DNA of 64,000 nt, from contig NC_084924.1 in NCBI RefSeq assembly GCF_958298935.1, positions 1,178,001-1,242,000 on the forward strand, in the 5' to 3' direction. The position numbers and the translations under genes are program-made. Under the pieces are notes generated by a model that searched no databases, had not been told where the DNA came from, and saw nothing but the letters and a program-made list of their open reading frames with translations. The DNA is from Phragmites australis. Its lineage: Eukaryota; Streptophyta; Magnoliopsida; Poales; Poaceae. Shown here in pieces: positions 11,449 to 25,442 of the stretch; within the stretch, counting starts at the first letter, position 1, and every line of letters begins with the position of its first letter.

Positions 11449-14400
11449 TCACTTTTTTCTCCGTTCTTGTTCTTCAAGCTGATTCCTAAGACCTTTCAAT
11501 GCGTGTACTACTTTTGGGTTCAGCTTGTGCTGCAGAAGTTTTCCTTGCAACGACGTTGACCTGTCAATTTTAAATTCAAATAGGTTGGATCAGAACATTT
11601 AGCAAATAAATTGGATCCAGAACGAAATTTGGTGCCATCATTTTTGCAGCTTGGCAAGTGGATATGTAAAGTTATTTCCTCTTTGATGCCTAAATCAAGT
11701 TTTTAGAAAGAAAATGATGCACCGCATTACTGTAAAAGGTGTAACTTGAACCTGGTTTCCTTCAGTTCTATATCAAGTTCCTTCTCTGATTCTTTTAACT
11801 GCAAAATCATAAGAAAATACTTTGCTGTTATACAATGATTCTTTGAGACTTTAATATCCATTAAATGCAAAATAATAGAAACTAACCTCTTTGACCAATC
11901 TTTTCGAGCTCCAAATAAGAGCACCCTACAAAATATACAATAAGAACTACATTATAATCATCAGGAATAAAACATGTGAATATGTGGCAAAACAATTAAT
12001 AAAAGTAACAACTAATATCCTCTATTTCCTTATTTCCTCTCATTTTCTATTTATTTTCAAGGCTATCATTGGTTTTGGAATATAACAATCAGTCCTCATG
12101 TTTTCCAGATAAAGAACTAGTGAAAATTTCTGGTGGTTAAATACTGAAATGTGCAGAATGCATTTCGTGACACTTTCTGTCAGAAATGTGGCAGAACGTC
12201 AAAACTAAAGTACAAAACTAAACATACAAAACTAGTGCATAAATGTCTGATGGCCGGTAGCGATAAATAGAAGCAGATTGTCCTGGAAACGAAGAAAACA
12301 CACTTCTCCATGTGCTAATTGTTGCTCCAATGCATCAGATGTCACAACCCAGACTTTGGGGCAGCCATCTGCCACCAAGGCTTCGACCTACATTGGAGGA
12401 AGAACCAGCAAAAGAAATCAGTGAGCGGTATTACATGCTGCGTACTTCATTTGTATTAATCTGATATGAATGCGTCTCAAGTCCATTTGCTTCCAAAATT
12501 ACATAATCATGTCCAGAGTAAAAACTTAGTGCTCGTAGTGTTGAACTAATACAACCACAAAAAATGCTTCTTGACAATATGGCAACAATTTGCATTACTT
12601 TAGGTCAGCAAAAAACCAATATTAATTGTACTTCTTTTGCTGACCCTTTTCTGAAGAATCCTTAAACACACAAACAGTTGGTTATGATACAGCTAGCATG
12701 AAGACTACAACTAGAACATCTCTGCATGCTGAAACTGACTCAAATAATTTGCAATATTTTTTACTTTCAGTCATGCACGCTTCATATATTAGAGCCTTTT
12801 TTGCATGAGTTTTGCACTGATGAGTAGTGTCATAAATCTATGCTAGGAACTCTAGGGTATCCTTCTGATGAAGAACTTCAAAATGTACCTCCTTCTCTAT
12901 CCAAGAATCAGCAGATAAGTCAGTGGAATATACAACATCAACCCTGTTCAATGAGGCAAAATCTGCGTGTTAGGTTTTCCCTAAGAACCACCTAGAGAAA
13001 CCTGATGGAAACACTGAACTTCCATTTATTTAATCAGACAGATCAGCTTCAATGGCATCAACATCTAATGGAAGAAAAAGGTCAATTTACAATAGCATCT
13101 TACCCTTTATATGTTTCCTTATGTGTAGAAAGCCCGGACATGGCAGCATCAAATACGACTACAACTTTTACCTCTGCAAGTGTCGTTGTGACAAATGATA
13201 TAAGATACCTCACGTAAAAGAATACCACATGGCTACTGAAGAAATTACATTGCTACGAAAATCAGTGGAAAATGGTATTGCAAGTGACAGGTAAAAAACA
13301 ACCTGATAGAGTTATGCTACACATTTGGCTAGCTACATTCCATTCATTTATAAGTTGTAACTAGATTTTTCCACTATAAATCGTAGTAGACTAAGAACTA
13401 AGAAGTGCAACTATGTAAGAGCTTTCAACAGTTATTGCTTAAGTAGGCAGCACAGCTGAGACCTTTTTCTGAGAAAATCATAGTCGAGACATTATTTTAA
13501 CAGGTTTGATCCTCTAGTGCAGACCTCTTACTGCACTGAAAGATACCAGCTCATCAATGAGCATTTGTCTTGCAATTTCTTGCCTGCCATTCATGAAATC
13601 CTTCTTAAGCTTTCCCCAATAGCCACATACATTGTAACCGTCCACAAGAATAACAGGTGAAGCAATTTCCAAACCCTGACTTGTGCTAGATTAAACGAAA
13701 ACACAAAGTCAGCAACTCAGCATACTCAATTTGAATCAGTACTAAGAAAAAAGAGTAAGGTCTTGGATATGAAAGGAAAGACAAGCCTGACAAGTGAAGA
13801 GTGGAAGAAGGGTCCTCGTAGATGTCTGTGTCATCAGGAAGCACTTCTTTTATTACTTTCTTTTTGCGGTACCTAGTAGCAGGTTGAGGTCCACTTGTTT
13901 GCCTCCTTTCATAGTCCTGATAACAAAGGTTTAAGTAATTGTAACAAATGGAGTGCTTTAATCTGAAAATGACGCACTACATTACAGAGTAGGACTAAAC
14001 ATATTTGACTGCATATGAACTGCATGCATCTGATAATCTGATCCCATGTTGATCAGTAAATGCAAAAGTTAATCTTGCATGCCTTAGGTGCAGCATTGTG
14101 TTGCTTGACGCATTTATCATATGTTCTTCTGAAGATTTAATTATACTAGGCACAGCAAAACAAGAATTTAACCCCTAGAGACAGATAGGAAACGGTAATG
14201 CTGGAAAGCTGGTTTTAAATTGAATGCAGGAAAAGATTACCTTCCAAAATTTTAGAATCCTCAAGTTCTGCTTAACATTAGATGTAATCCTAGGAGGCCG
14301 CCACACCTGCAAATAAGAGAGCGCGTGAGAAACTCCGACCATATTTCCTGATCTGTTATCAATTAACATAGCAGATATTCCACCTCCGAAATTCAAGACA

Positions 14401-14952
14401 AAGAATTATAATGTCACGGTAATCTTAATATGCACTAGCTAAAGAACGAATATACTAATTCACATTTGTCTTATCACATTGACATTTCCTTAATAATAAC
14501 AGAACAAAATGACATAGGTGGTAAGTTTTTTTTTTAGAAAAATAAATAACAGAAGTGGTTTCTCTATTCATGTTCCCTAACTTTCCCTTTCCCCAGGCAG
14601 AAAAAGGACCAACAACTAACCCGCAAAGCATCTGAATTTATGTAGCCCAGCAACCATTTGATTCTAGGCCACCTTTCCTGCCGCATTGTATATTCCCGGA
14701 TGATTGCACTCATGATGCGCCAAATTCGATGGTACAGTACTTAGCATACGAGATCGTTTTTTCGAGCGAATACTAAACAAAAAAAAAAATCTGAACCAAG
14801 ATAGCACGTGATGTCGTAACGAGCTGGAAGGGGATTGAGCTGACCTTGTTGGAGCCCGCGGAGCCGCCGCCTCTGGCGCCCTTGCCCTTGCCGTTGCCCT
14901 TGGCCATCACCACCACAGTGGCGGACGCGGAGTAGGCTGCCGAGCCCGCCAT
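11449..14952 (-). CDS. YacP-like NYN-domain protein (putative endoribonuclease)
   Basis: NYN domains are PIN-like nuclease folds; bacterial YacP/Rae1 cleaves mRNA on ribosomes. Ten minus-strand exons are read with matching phases: 14845-14952, 14241-14306, 13792-13916, 13525-13685, 13104-13173, 12889-12943, 12304-12387, 11887-11925, 11752-11798 and 11449-11560. They encode 288 aa. Residues 1-36 are a Ser/Ala/Gly/Lys-rich leader, possibly a plastid or mitochondrial transit peptide. A basic KxxR-rich linker follows. The NYN core begins PVILVDGYNVCGYWGKLKKD, with the conserved DGYN acidic/Asn motif. Strands VKVVVVFDAAMSG, GVDVVYSTDLSADSWIEKE and PKVWVVTSDALEQQLAHGE follow, each with the acidic residue expected around the active site. 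The C-terminus is a helical KESEKELDIELKETR tail. All key residues are present and no break was seen. Biochemical function in plants is an inference from bacterial relatives. Confidence 0.85.
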
Positions 14953-15540
14953 GTCGCTCGCCGGCCACCACCCTTCCTCTGTATCTGCCCCCGCCCGTGG
15001 TGCGAGCGCGACGAGTGGCGGAGACTGAACTGGCCCCCACGCGGAGTGAGTGAGAGGCGCGGGGGCGGGCGGGTGGCGCCGGCCGCTGCCATTGGAAGGA
15101 ACGGGTGGCCGTCACTCGCATGCCGAAGACGTAACACCCAAAGCCCGCCTCTGCCTCAGCCAACCATGATATCGCGCGACGCCTTGATCGTCCGATGCCG
15201 ATCGGACGGACCATGGAACCTCTCCTGCGCTGTTCTCGACCGTCTGGCCTCGATCGAAGGTGCGTGTGTTGACTTTTCCTCTGTGCATGATCGAAGCCGG
15301 CACGCCAGCTTCTCGTTGAAACCGTGTCCGTTGAACTTTTCTCTCCATCAATTTTTTTTCTCTCTCCTCAACTTTTTTCCCCGGATTACAAGGTAAAGTT
15401 GACGCACGTATATCACTATACGCTCACATCACACACATATATACACTTTTATCGTATGTTTTTATATAATATTATTAAAAACACTTATGTGTATAAATCA
15501 TTAATACCAAAATTTGAATACTGCTGAATGGAAAAAGGGA

Positions 15541-15745
15541 AAAAATCACTTCACTCCCTCGAACTATACAATAATTTGGATAACCCTGAACTTTGAATCT
15601 TCCATTTTACTCATCCGAAGTTTTAATATCATATCACTTAACCCCTTAAGTGGTTTCACTAAATGGTTTCGATGACGTGAACGCTATGCCACCTTAGAGT
15701 TATTCGGATTATTAATATAGTTCAAGAGAGTAAAATAAACTTTGT
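15541..15745. mobile_element. Possible MITE bounded by diverged inverted repeats
   Basis: The left end contains CACTCCCTCGAACTATA. The right end, reverse-complemented, contains TACTCTCTTGAACTATA, giving about 14/17 matching positions. The interior is AT-rich and non-coding. I recall this kind of CTCCCTCGAACTATA repeat as common in grass genomes. No clear target duplication was found, so the exact ends are uncertain. Confidence 0.45.
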
Positions 15746-16602
15746 TTATAGCATCAACTTCTATATATTTCCAATCGTACAACGCGCAAGAAAGTTTGTT
15801 GGGGGTCAAACTATACTTGAGTTTGGAGTTATAATGATAATAATGCCTGCTTGATTGGAAAGATTCCAAAATCATCTTCCAGCTCAGCATCGAGCGCTGG
15901 CGGATCATGTATCATTTGATAGGAATGTCTCCAAATTGTACCTTGATTATGGAATATTATCTCTTTTAGTGGGGTATGGCTAGATCCACACTGAAATTTG
16001 TCCATAGCTCCGTGTAAAAAGAGGCAGCCTTGTTCCCCTGTTGACCACCGAGGATGCTTCTAACAAATTTAGATGTTTAGCCGTTTTTATAGGACTTTAG
16101 CTAATAAGAAATATGTAAATATCATGGTAAACATGTTTTGCGATCACTTATCTTGCTATATCAATAAGTTCACTCTGTGACAATATAATAATCAAACATC
16201 ACATACTAAGTAGGTGCGTCACCTTTCTAAAAAAAAGTTGTTTCACTTATCATTTTTGTCAGGATCATTATGTAGTGGAGCATCATGACGGAACCAATCT
16301 CATGGGAAGGCGAGTTTTAGTTCAGTATATAGAAATTTCACTAAGGTATAATCTAGATAGTAAAAGCTCATTATAAGATATTATTTTAATGTTAGTTCTA
16401 GACCGTTAAAGTTTAATCTAGGTGTGACCGAATTCTAGCTCCACTATTATACAACGTATTATATTATTTTAGTTGTTAATAAAATAAATTAACCTTTATA
16501 GCTTAGAATCCACACAACAAGTATTGATATTATACTTTAAACAGACAGCTGCCTAACCAGTCAACATAAAAAGGCAACTAGTGCTAAGAAGTAGGCATGA
16601 AC

Positions 16603-16644
16603 AAGTATGGGTGGCCCCCCTCTAAAAAAAGTATGGGGTGGCCC
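16603..16644. repeat. Direct-repeat footprint around a short A-tailed insertion
   Basis: AAGTATGGGTGGCCC (16603-16617) recurs with one extra G at 16629-16644. The 11 bases between them read CCCTCTAAAAA. This looks like a target duplication around a severely truncated retroposon tail. Confidence 0.45.
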
Positions 16645-16710
16645 AAAGGTGCACTTGTGGTGTAACCGTAACCATTTTCCCCGTGCGCACTCTGCAGTCT
16701 GCACGAATAA

Positions 16711-18524
<1,814 letters not shown>

Positions 18525-21471
18525 TGATCATCAACTTACTTTGGATTGCCTCAGGTGATCCCTGATCGATCCTATTTATTTGTCAAGATGTGCTGTTCCG
18601 CGACAGATCTAATGACTTACGTTCAGAAGGAGATCTGCGTAGAGTGACATGGTATGGCTGCTTTGATTATGAATTGCGCCATTTCTTGCGACCACTTTGA
18701 TTATGAATTGCGCCATTTCTTGCGACCACAAGTGAGCAGAGTTTGGCATAAGCTGAGGTTCAGGTCTGTGCTGGCTCATCCAATGCGCGCAGGCGCAGCG
18801 CGGTGTCCCTGCATGACTGCAGTAGATCCGAGTAGGAGTAGAAGAAAAGAAATCTGGGCCGGAAACTTTTGGTCAAACGGCCCAGGAACACGAAAATAAG
18901 TGAGTACAACTACTAATATGAGATAATAAGGCAAGGGTTTTCGTGCAAACGTACATACACCAGCACGATCAGTCATGTGGGTCCACATGATTGCCATACA
19001 TTCTTCACGCGATGTTTGTTTGAACTTCTGCTGCTGCTGGCTTCTACAAAGATAGCTTTTCATTCAAAAGTTAATACACAAAAACACCTTTTCTAGCTTT
19101 CTAAAAGCTGCAGCCCAAACAAACTTCAACCGTCTTGATTACCCCTCCCCGACATCGTCTTAATGCTCTTCTCCAGCGACGAGGAAAGGAGGACATGCTA
19201 AAACTTGAAGGTTTAGGGGTGTGACTTGTGTAAAACTCTTGTTTAAAAAATTTAGGTCCATGCCACTGCGTCAATTACCGTTTTGATATTTGTTATTGCT
19301 TTTTTATATTGAGGCCCATGCCACTAGCTTCAAAACTTGTTTCGTGAACTAGTGGCATCAGCTCCGATGTCGAAAAAGTAATGGTAAATATCGAAACAGT
19401 GATTGACACAGTGGTGTAAATCCAAACTTTTCTTCTTCATTGAGCGAATGGCACTATCAATGCCACTCTCTCATGCTCTTTTATCCATCCATTCCATCTC
19501 TCTCTCTCTCCAACTGCAACAGATGATGCGTCCTTCCACCACCGCAGCCTGAGGTAGGCAGGGCCACTTCGCCACAATCGCTTTTTCATGTTTTTTCGAT
19601 CTAAGTTGAATCTTCCCATACATTTTTTTTTTGTTAAACTTCATCCTCAATTTTTTTAATAAAAGTTTTAGATTAAAATTTTTGGACAAAGCTTCGCATC
19701 GAAATTTTTAGCCAAAGTTTTCGACCAAAAATTTTTAGCCAAAGGTTTCAACCAAAAAATTTTAATCAAAGTTTTCGATCAAAATTCTGCAACAGATGTT
19801 TTAGTTCACCTTTGTCCAAAAATGTTTGAGATATTTTTTTAGTAAAAAACGAAAGGGAGGAGGGAGGGGGACCACTTTTTACCCGAATCAGAAAGTGTCG
19901 GGGGGGAAGGGGGATGTTGATTTCCGGCTGTTGGAATGGTGCATGAGCTTCCTTGCGCGCGCGCGGAAATTAGTGCCCCCCAATTTAATTCTGCAGCAAC
20001 CCCCAATTTAGTATAATCTTTTATAATTTTCCTAAATGGCTGAAAAAATTCTAGAATAAATTAGACACTTCCGGATGGTGAAAACAAATCACGGATAAAA
20101 CATTACCGACTAAGAATTCCCGCCAAGGATTTTGGTATACAAACAAATGAATAGCAAATGAACTAAATTGTCTGGCTCTTAAAAGTAGTACTCTAGAGAA
20201 AAGTTCGAGCATCTTCAGCAAACTTGGTAAATGGCTCGTCATCACCATGTTTGGTCAGAAATATGAAAGTAACATCTCTAAGAGAATCATCATTGGACGG
20301 ATCATCCCTGTACACACGCCATCCCATTCTGCTCGCTCCGAAAAAGTAGATTACCTTCTCGGCTCACCATCTCGACCACATCACTACTACTCCGTTTCCC
20401 AACAATTACGCGGGGAGCCAAATGCCAATCCCGCGTGCCTGTAACCTGTTCGACAAATTTCCTAAGAGGGACAGGCTGAGACCTAGTCTCCGTTAAAATT
20501 GCCAGCCTCCGTGTTCAGCATTTGGTTTGCAATTCATTGCCATTCCATGATGCTCGTCAGGCATATCATTGCCACCATGGACCAGGGCTGCCGCCTTCGT
20601 TTTGCAATTCAGCACTTGGTTTGCAATTCGGAATTAAAATTAAGTTTTCTTGGATTGTGTCATTTTTTGAATCAAAATTATCGCCCACAGTTTGGTCCTG
20701 TATGTGAATTCATGCGTTTGCTATTTGGAATGCCGAGTAATTATCAGTTCTTCAGTTCCTAGCTGTGTCATTGTGTCATATGGAAAAAAGTTTGTCTTTT
20801 CAACCTGTTTCATTTTTTTGCCAATTACATCTTTATCATGGGATTTCATATTGTTGAAGTGGATAGACGATGGAAATATTTCGATGTACCTATAAGACAT
20901 GGTAGTTGTCTTCAGTGTACCTTATCATAACCAAAAAAACATGGAATAAATGAAATTATCAATTAGTCATCTCTCTAACTCTTCAAATTCCAAGAGGAAA
21001 GAAAGATATAATTTAACTAACAATACCATCACCATATGTTAATTATTGTCAACTGACTCTTTTTTGAAATCACAAATCATAGAGAAATGGTAAAAACAAA
21101 AGCCTCTGTGTAGAATTAGCTGGTAGCTAGCAAGAGCAAAAGAAAAAAATGGATCATATATTTGAGTTAAAAACACACGCTTTCGTAAAGAGTGCTCAGA
21201 ATTTTGAGTACAAATACTTGAAAGAATCAAACATCATGTAAAAGAAGCATCATCTTGTTTAGAAGTGATACTTCATATTCGGCAGAACAGATAAATTTCT
21301 AATGCTTTCTTGGGACATTGTTCATCCTTTGTTACTTCATCAAATGGAACATATTGAAAAGGGTACTACATAAGAAGAGAAGGAAGCATGAATATATTGC
21401 AATATGTATCAAGCTGAAGAAGAGGGTTGGGCTTGCATCAAAGAGCTTCAATTCACATCTCAGTAGTGCCA
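18525..21471. other. Intergenic region downstream of RABA gene
   Basis: It contains the RABA 3' UTR, a 34-bp tandem duplication (18662-18729), a CT microsatellite near 19497-19510, and a decayed A/T-rich repeat around 19660-19800 in which AATTTTTAGCCAAAG-like units recur. No gene is supported. Confidence 0.45.
18662..18729. repeat. 34-bp perfect tandem duplication
   Basis: The unit starts TTTGATTATGAATTGCGCCA and ends TTCTTGCGACCAC. It occurs twice head to tail with no difference, about 140 bp after the RABA stop codon, probably within its 3' UTR. Confidence 0.9.
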
Positions 21472-22235
21472 AAATCTGGTAGTGCTACAATTAGTTCTTG
21501 AGGCCATGCTTTCCAGTGAAATTGAAGCTAGTTATATGAGAAGTCAGGTAAGAGCGGCTGTTGTACAACTTAATTTGTTAAGAAATGACCTTGAGAAACT
21601 TCAACTCAAGAACAAAGATGCTGATGAATTATTAAGGGCACACATGTTTACTGAAGCAGAATTGGCTGATAGAAATGCTACACTTCAAGCAGCTGTTGAT
21701 TCTCTTCAAATTGACCTTTGCAGTGCTATTCAAGAGAAGGAAGGAGTTGAGGAGCTTGTGAAACGAAATAAGGAAGCATCGACTCAAGATAGTAATAACA
21801 AGTCTCGGGATATAGCAGTATTAATCGATAACAGTGAGAGAGTATTGAAGTATCAAGATGGGATTTCACAACCTAGAGTCTTGGTGACAGATCTTGAAGA
21901 GTAGGTTGATGATATGAGCTCTACAAAAGATGAGATTGAAATTTTAAACATGATTCTTAGGTCAAAATTGGAGGAACAACACACTGTGATGCCATCGTTG
22001 CTCCGGAATCATGGTGACGAGTTGATAAATTTAAAAGAACAGAACAAGGACCTCACTCAAAAACTTGCTGAACAAAGTCTGAAGGGAGAAGAGTTCAAGA
22101 ACCTGTTTTCCATTTGAGAGAGCTAAAAGGAAAGAGAAAGAGGGATCAATATTTGCCACACAAGATTCCCTAAGAATTGCCTTTATTAAGGAGCAGTATG
22201 AATCGAAGGTTCAAGAGCTGAAAGGTCAAGTATTT
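21472..22235 (+). pseudogene. Broken copy of a long plant coiled-coil protein gene
   Basis: A long coiled-coil frame runs from about 21482 (LVLEAMLSSEIEASYMRSQ) through heptad-rich Leu/Glu/Lys sequence. An in-frame TAG at 21902-21904 breaks LVTDLEE from VDDMSSTKDEIEILN. The frame then resumes through LKEQNKDLTQKLAEQSLKG and shifts near 22108, where EEFKNLFSI stops. In another frame it continues DSLRIAFIKEQYESKVQELK before decaying. From memory this resembles the AT1G22060-like family of C2-domain coiled-coil proteins; that identification is moderate. No start codon, promoter or intron is evident, so it may be a retro-copy or a truncated duplicate. Confidence 0.6.
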
Positions 22236-25200
22236 GTTTCTAAATATGAAATTTGAATTGATGAAGTAATATTGTTTTGTTCACTGTGACCATAAGTACA
22301 AAGTGAAAATAGAAAACGCAAGGAAGTATATCCCAAGACTAATGCATAGTCACAATCGCTGAAAAGATTTGAAGAAAGCACAAGTTTTTTTTGAGGTGTT
22401 TATTCTCCTGTTGTTGCATAGCTATACATCGATGAGGAAATCAATAGAACAACTATATGGGCGGATCGAGATTCGAATAGAGCTGCAACAATTGACGAAA
22501 GAGGAAGGGAGGGATTGTGCTCACCGCTTATACAGCCGAGGACGGCCATGGCGACGCCCCCGTAGCAGAAGAGGGGTAGATGCGAGACACCGCATCCAAG
22601 AGGGCGACGGTGGAGCTCCCAACACAATTGGTGTCAGGATTGACGCATCTCGATTTCGTACTATGATATCGGCGGCCGGGTTTGGGCTCGCCGGTCGGAG
22701 ATGAGAGAGAAAAGGGGTAGCGCGGAGGAGGAGTGGCCTCACCGAAGGTCGCTGTAATATCCTGAGTTGAACATGTTTATTTAGTTACCAATTTAGCTCC
22801 AAATTAAAAAATTTTAGAATTAATTAATATAATTAAAGTTAAGAAGATAAGCCTATCGATGTATGTATATACCTTCATGCACGTTAAAAGTGCTAAGTTC
22901 AATAAGTGTTCTAAATAGCACAAGAGTCAATTCCAAAGTAATCTTTACATTAGGATGGTTTATATGCTTTGGTTGAGATTTTTATGGTTTTTTGTGTGGT
23001 GGTTTGAATTAGGATGTCTCTCAAATTCAAAACCTACTTTTAAATTCGGTTCAGCTCAAATCTAATCTGAATTCAAATTCTTGGATTCAAATCATCTCCA
23101 AAAGGTCTCGAGATCCAAGGATCAGATATTTTAAATGAAGTTGATATACATTCAAAATCAAATCCAAATTCAAATGCCTCAATTAAAATTTAAATCTTAT
23201 TCTTATCCCAATTATTCTTTTTCCTCTTCTCAGGCCGAATTCCAATTCTTCTCACTTTCTCGGCCCATCGAGCTGGCCCACTCCTTCTCCCCTTCCCCCC
23301 TTCTCCCGCGCTGTTGGCCCGTTCACTCGCGCGCGCCAACACTCGGCCCACGCCACCGCGCTGCCGGCCCAGCTGCACGCTCACGCGCGCGCCAACGCTC
23401 ACCCGCGCATCGCCCTCGCTGGCCGTCCACGTGTCACCCATCCACCGGCTCACTCCCTCTCCCTCTCCTTCCTTCCCCCTTCCAGCGCGACGATGACTTC
23501 ACCGGCCATTGTCCCTCTGGGAAATATCCCGCGCGCGCGTCGACCAGCCTCCGCTTTCTCGCTCTCTCTCTCTTTCGCGCTCTCTCTCTCCTCCCATGCT
23601 CTGCACGCACGACTTCCGCAACCTGCCCATTCTTGGCCAGCGCATAATTCTCAGGCATCTTCTCCTAAGGCAGAGCAATCATGTTTCAGTTCAGAATTCT
23701 CATGACTCCCATGCGTGCTTCAGTAAATGCTCGTCTCAATTTTCAAGCATCTACAAGTTAACCCAAATACATGAAGTTTATTATCTCACTGAAGAAAAAA
23801 TACAGTACATGCACCAAATCTTAATAGAAACAACTGGGAATAAAGGAAGCATAGACTACTAAGAATGTATCAGGTGGCAGCTAAAGACTCAAGGTTCGTT
23901 GGCATGTTGAATTTCATCAATTACTTATCTTTAATTTTGCAATAACTTCAGCAGTTCTATTTACAAATTTTCATTTGTTAGTTTCTCGCATACTCCTCAT
24001 ACTCAGTTGTGAGTAACATTCAAGAGGACACGGTAAATGTTGCCAAAAAAAAAAAACCTTATGGCCTGTGTGCTCACCTGCTTAAATGCACCAAATTTCG
24101 GTGCATCCAACAAGCAGTTCTATAGCATGATGCTGCTTTAAGAAAGGAGCTCAGTACTCTTATGCTATCAAGAGGCTAAATTAACGGAACAGATCCAGTA
24201 CGACGAAGATGCAAACTCGCTATAATGCTTCAGCTTGTGGACAATTAAATGATCTGACGGGGCAGCTAAAGCACAAGCACACTAAATCCACCTAGCAGGA
24301 AACAGAAAAGCAGTAGCTATTTGATCTTGCGCAAGCACAAATGGCTTAAACCTGTGGGACCGGAGGTATGGAGCCCAATGCAATGAACGCTGGAAAGGTG
24401 GATGATCCAAATGAACACCTAACCTTGAGAAGACGAACCCTCCCACCAAAGCTCCCAAACCACCGTGGCAAGCTCTAGCCTTGTGCCCGTGTCCACCATG
24501 CCTCTGGTCAAACCTGACAGCACCGTAGATTTTTTATCGGGCCTGCCATGCAATGGAGGGAGGTGCGCTTAAGCTTCAAGGTCTGCAGAGAATGTTACCC
24601 TTGCGCCGCCAGCATGGTTTAGTACCACCGTGCATCGCCTGATGACAGCGAGAGCGGAGGTGTCCAAAATTCCAAAATGTGCCTCTAACCTCAGCTCAGT
24701 AAACCCTTCATGTGCAATTTGGCTCATAGATATGGATAATTTTTTTTAAAAATTAACTCATCATGCCTCCAAATCTCAGCTCAATGAGCCTTTGCCATGC
24801 AATTTCACACATCAAATTGGACAAAATAGTAAGGGAAAAAAATTGGAGATCTAAGAGTGAGCCGTGGATCAGGAGGGAGCGGAAGGGGAGGAGGCGGCGT
24901 GGCTCAGGGGAAAGGAGACGGGGGCAGCGGTTAGACCATCTGCTTTCCTTCGCGAGTCCCTCCGAAGAGAGAGTTAAACTGTTAGAAATGAGAGAAAATA
25001 AAAAAAATGAAAAAAATCAGGAAGGAAACAAAATGAAGAGAATATGATTAGAAATAGTCTTATAATATCGATGCTTATTTTTTAGGAACCGAAGCAAAAC
25101 ACGGACCACGGGGAGGGCGAAAACGTGGAGAGACAGATGAAACTTACACTTTATAATAGTAGAGAAGAGATAGAGACTACCACTCAGTTTGTCCACACCA

Positions 25201-25442
25201 CAATCATGAACACCCACATGTCACAATCCATCTACATACATCCTGTAGAATGAATATTCTGGCAACACATGAACAAACTATCTTCGATGCAAAAGGCAAT
25301 CTTGGGGCATCCATCTCCCCAGTTGGTAAACAACTCCGAGACTCAACGCTCAGTCGCTCAAACAACTTGCGCACATTTTCGCAAACATAACGTACAACTT
25401 GTTCCACCCCCTTGAATCGCTGTTACCACGAATGCCAAAGTT
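22236..25442. other. Repeat-rich intergenic region
   Basis: After the coiled-coil relic this stretch contains an LTR-like block (22753-23650). It is followed by AT-rich sequence to 25442 without recognisable genes. Short frames here have no family motif. Confidence 0.4.
22753..23650 (+). mobile_element. Probable Gypsy-type LTR fragment
   Basis: The block begins TGTAATATCCTGAGTT and passes through repeated AAATTCAAAT words. It then turns abruptly into GC-rich sequence with repeated GGCCCA, CTCGCGCGCGCC and CTCACGCGCG motifs. That composition switch is typical of LTRs of grass Ty3/Gypsy elements. No internal domain, primer-binding site, paired LTR or clear 3' CA end was found, so it may be a solo or truncated LTR. 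The right end is approximate. Confidence 0.4.

Noticed and set aside
23135..23647. 170-aa plus-strand frame rich in Ser, Pro and Arg
   Set aside because: It spans the composition switch of an LTR-like block, with no domain and no conserved motif.
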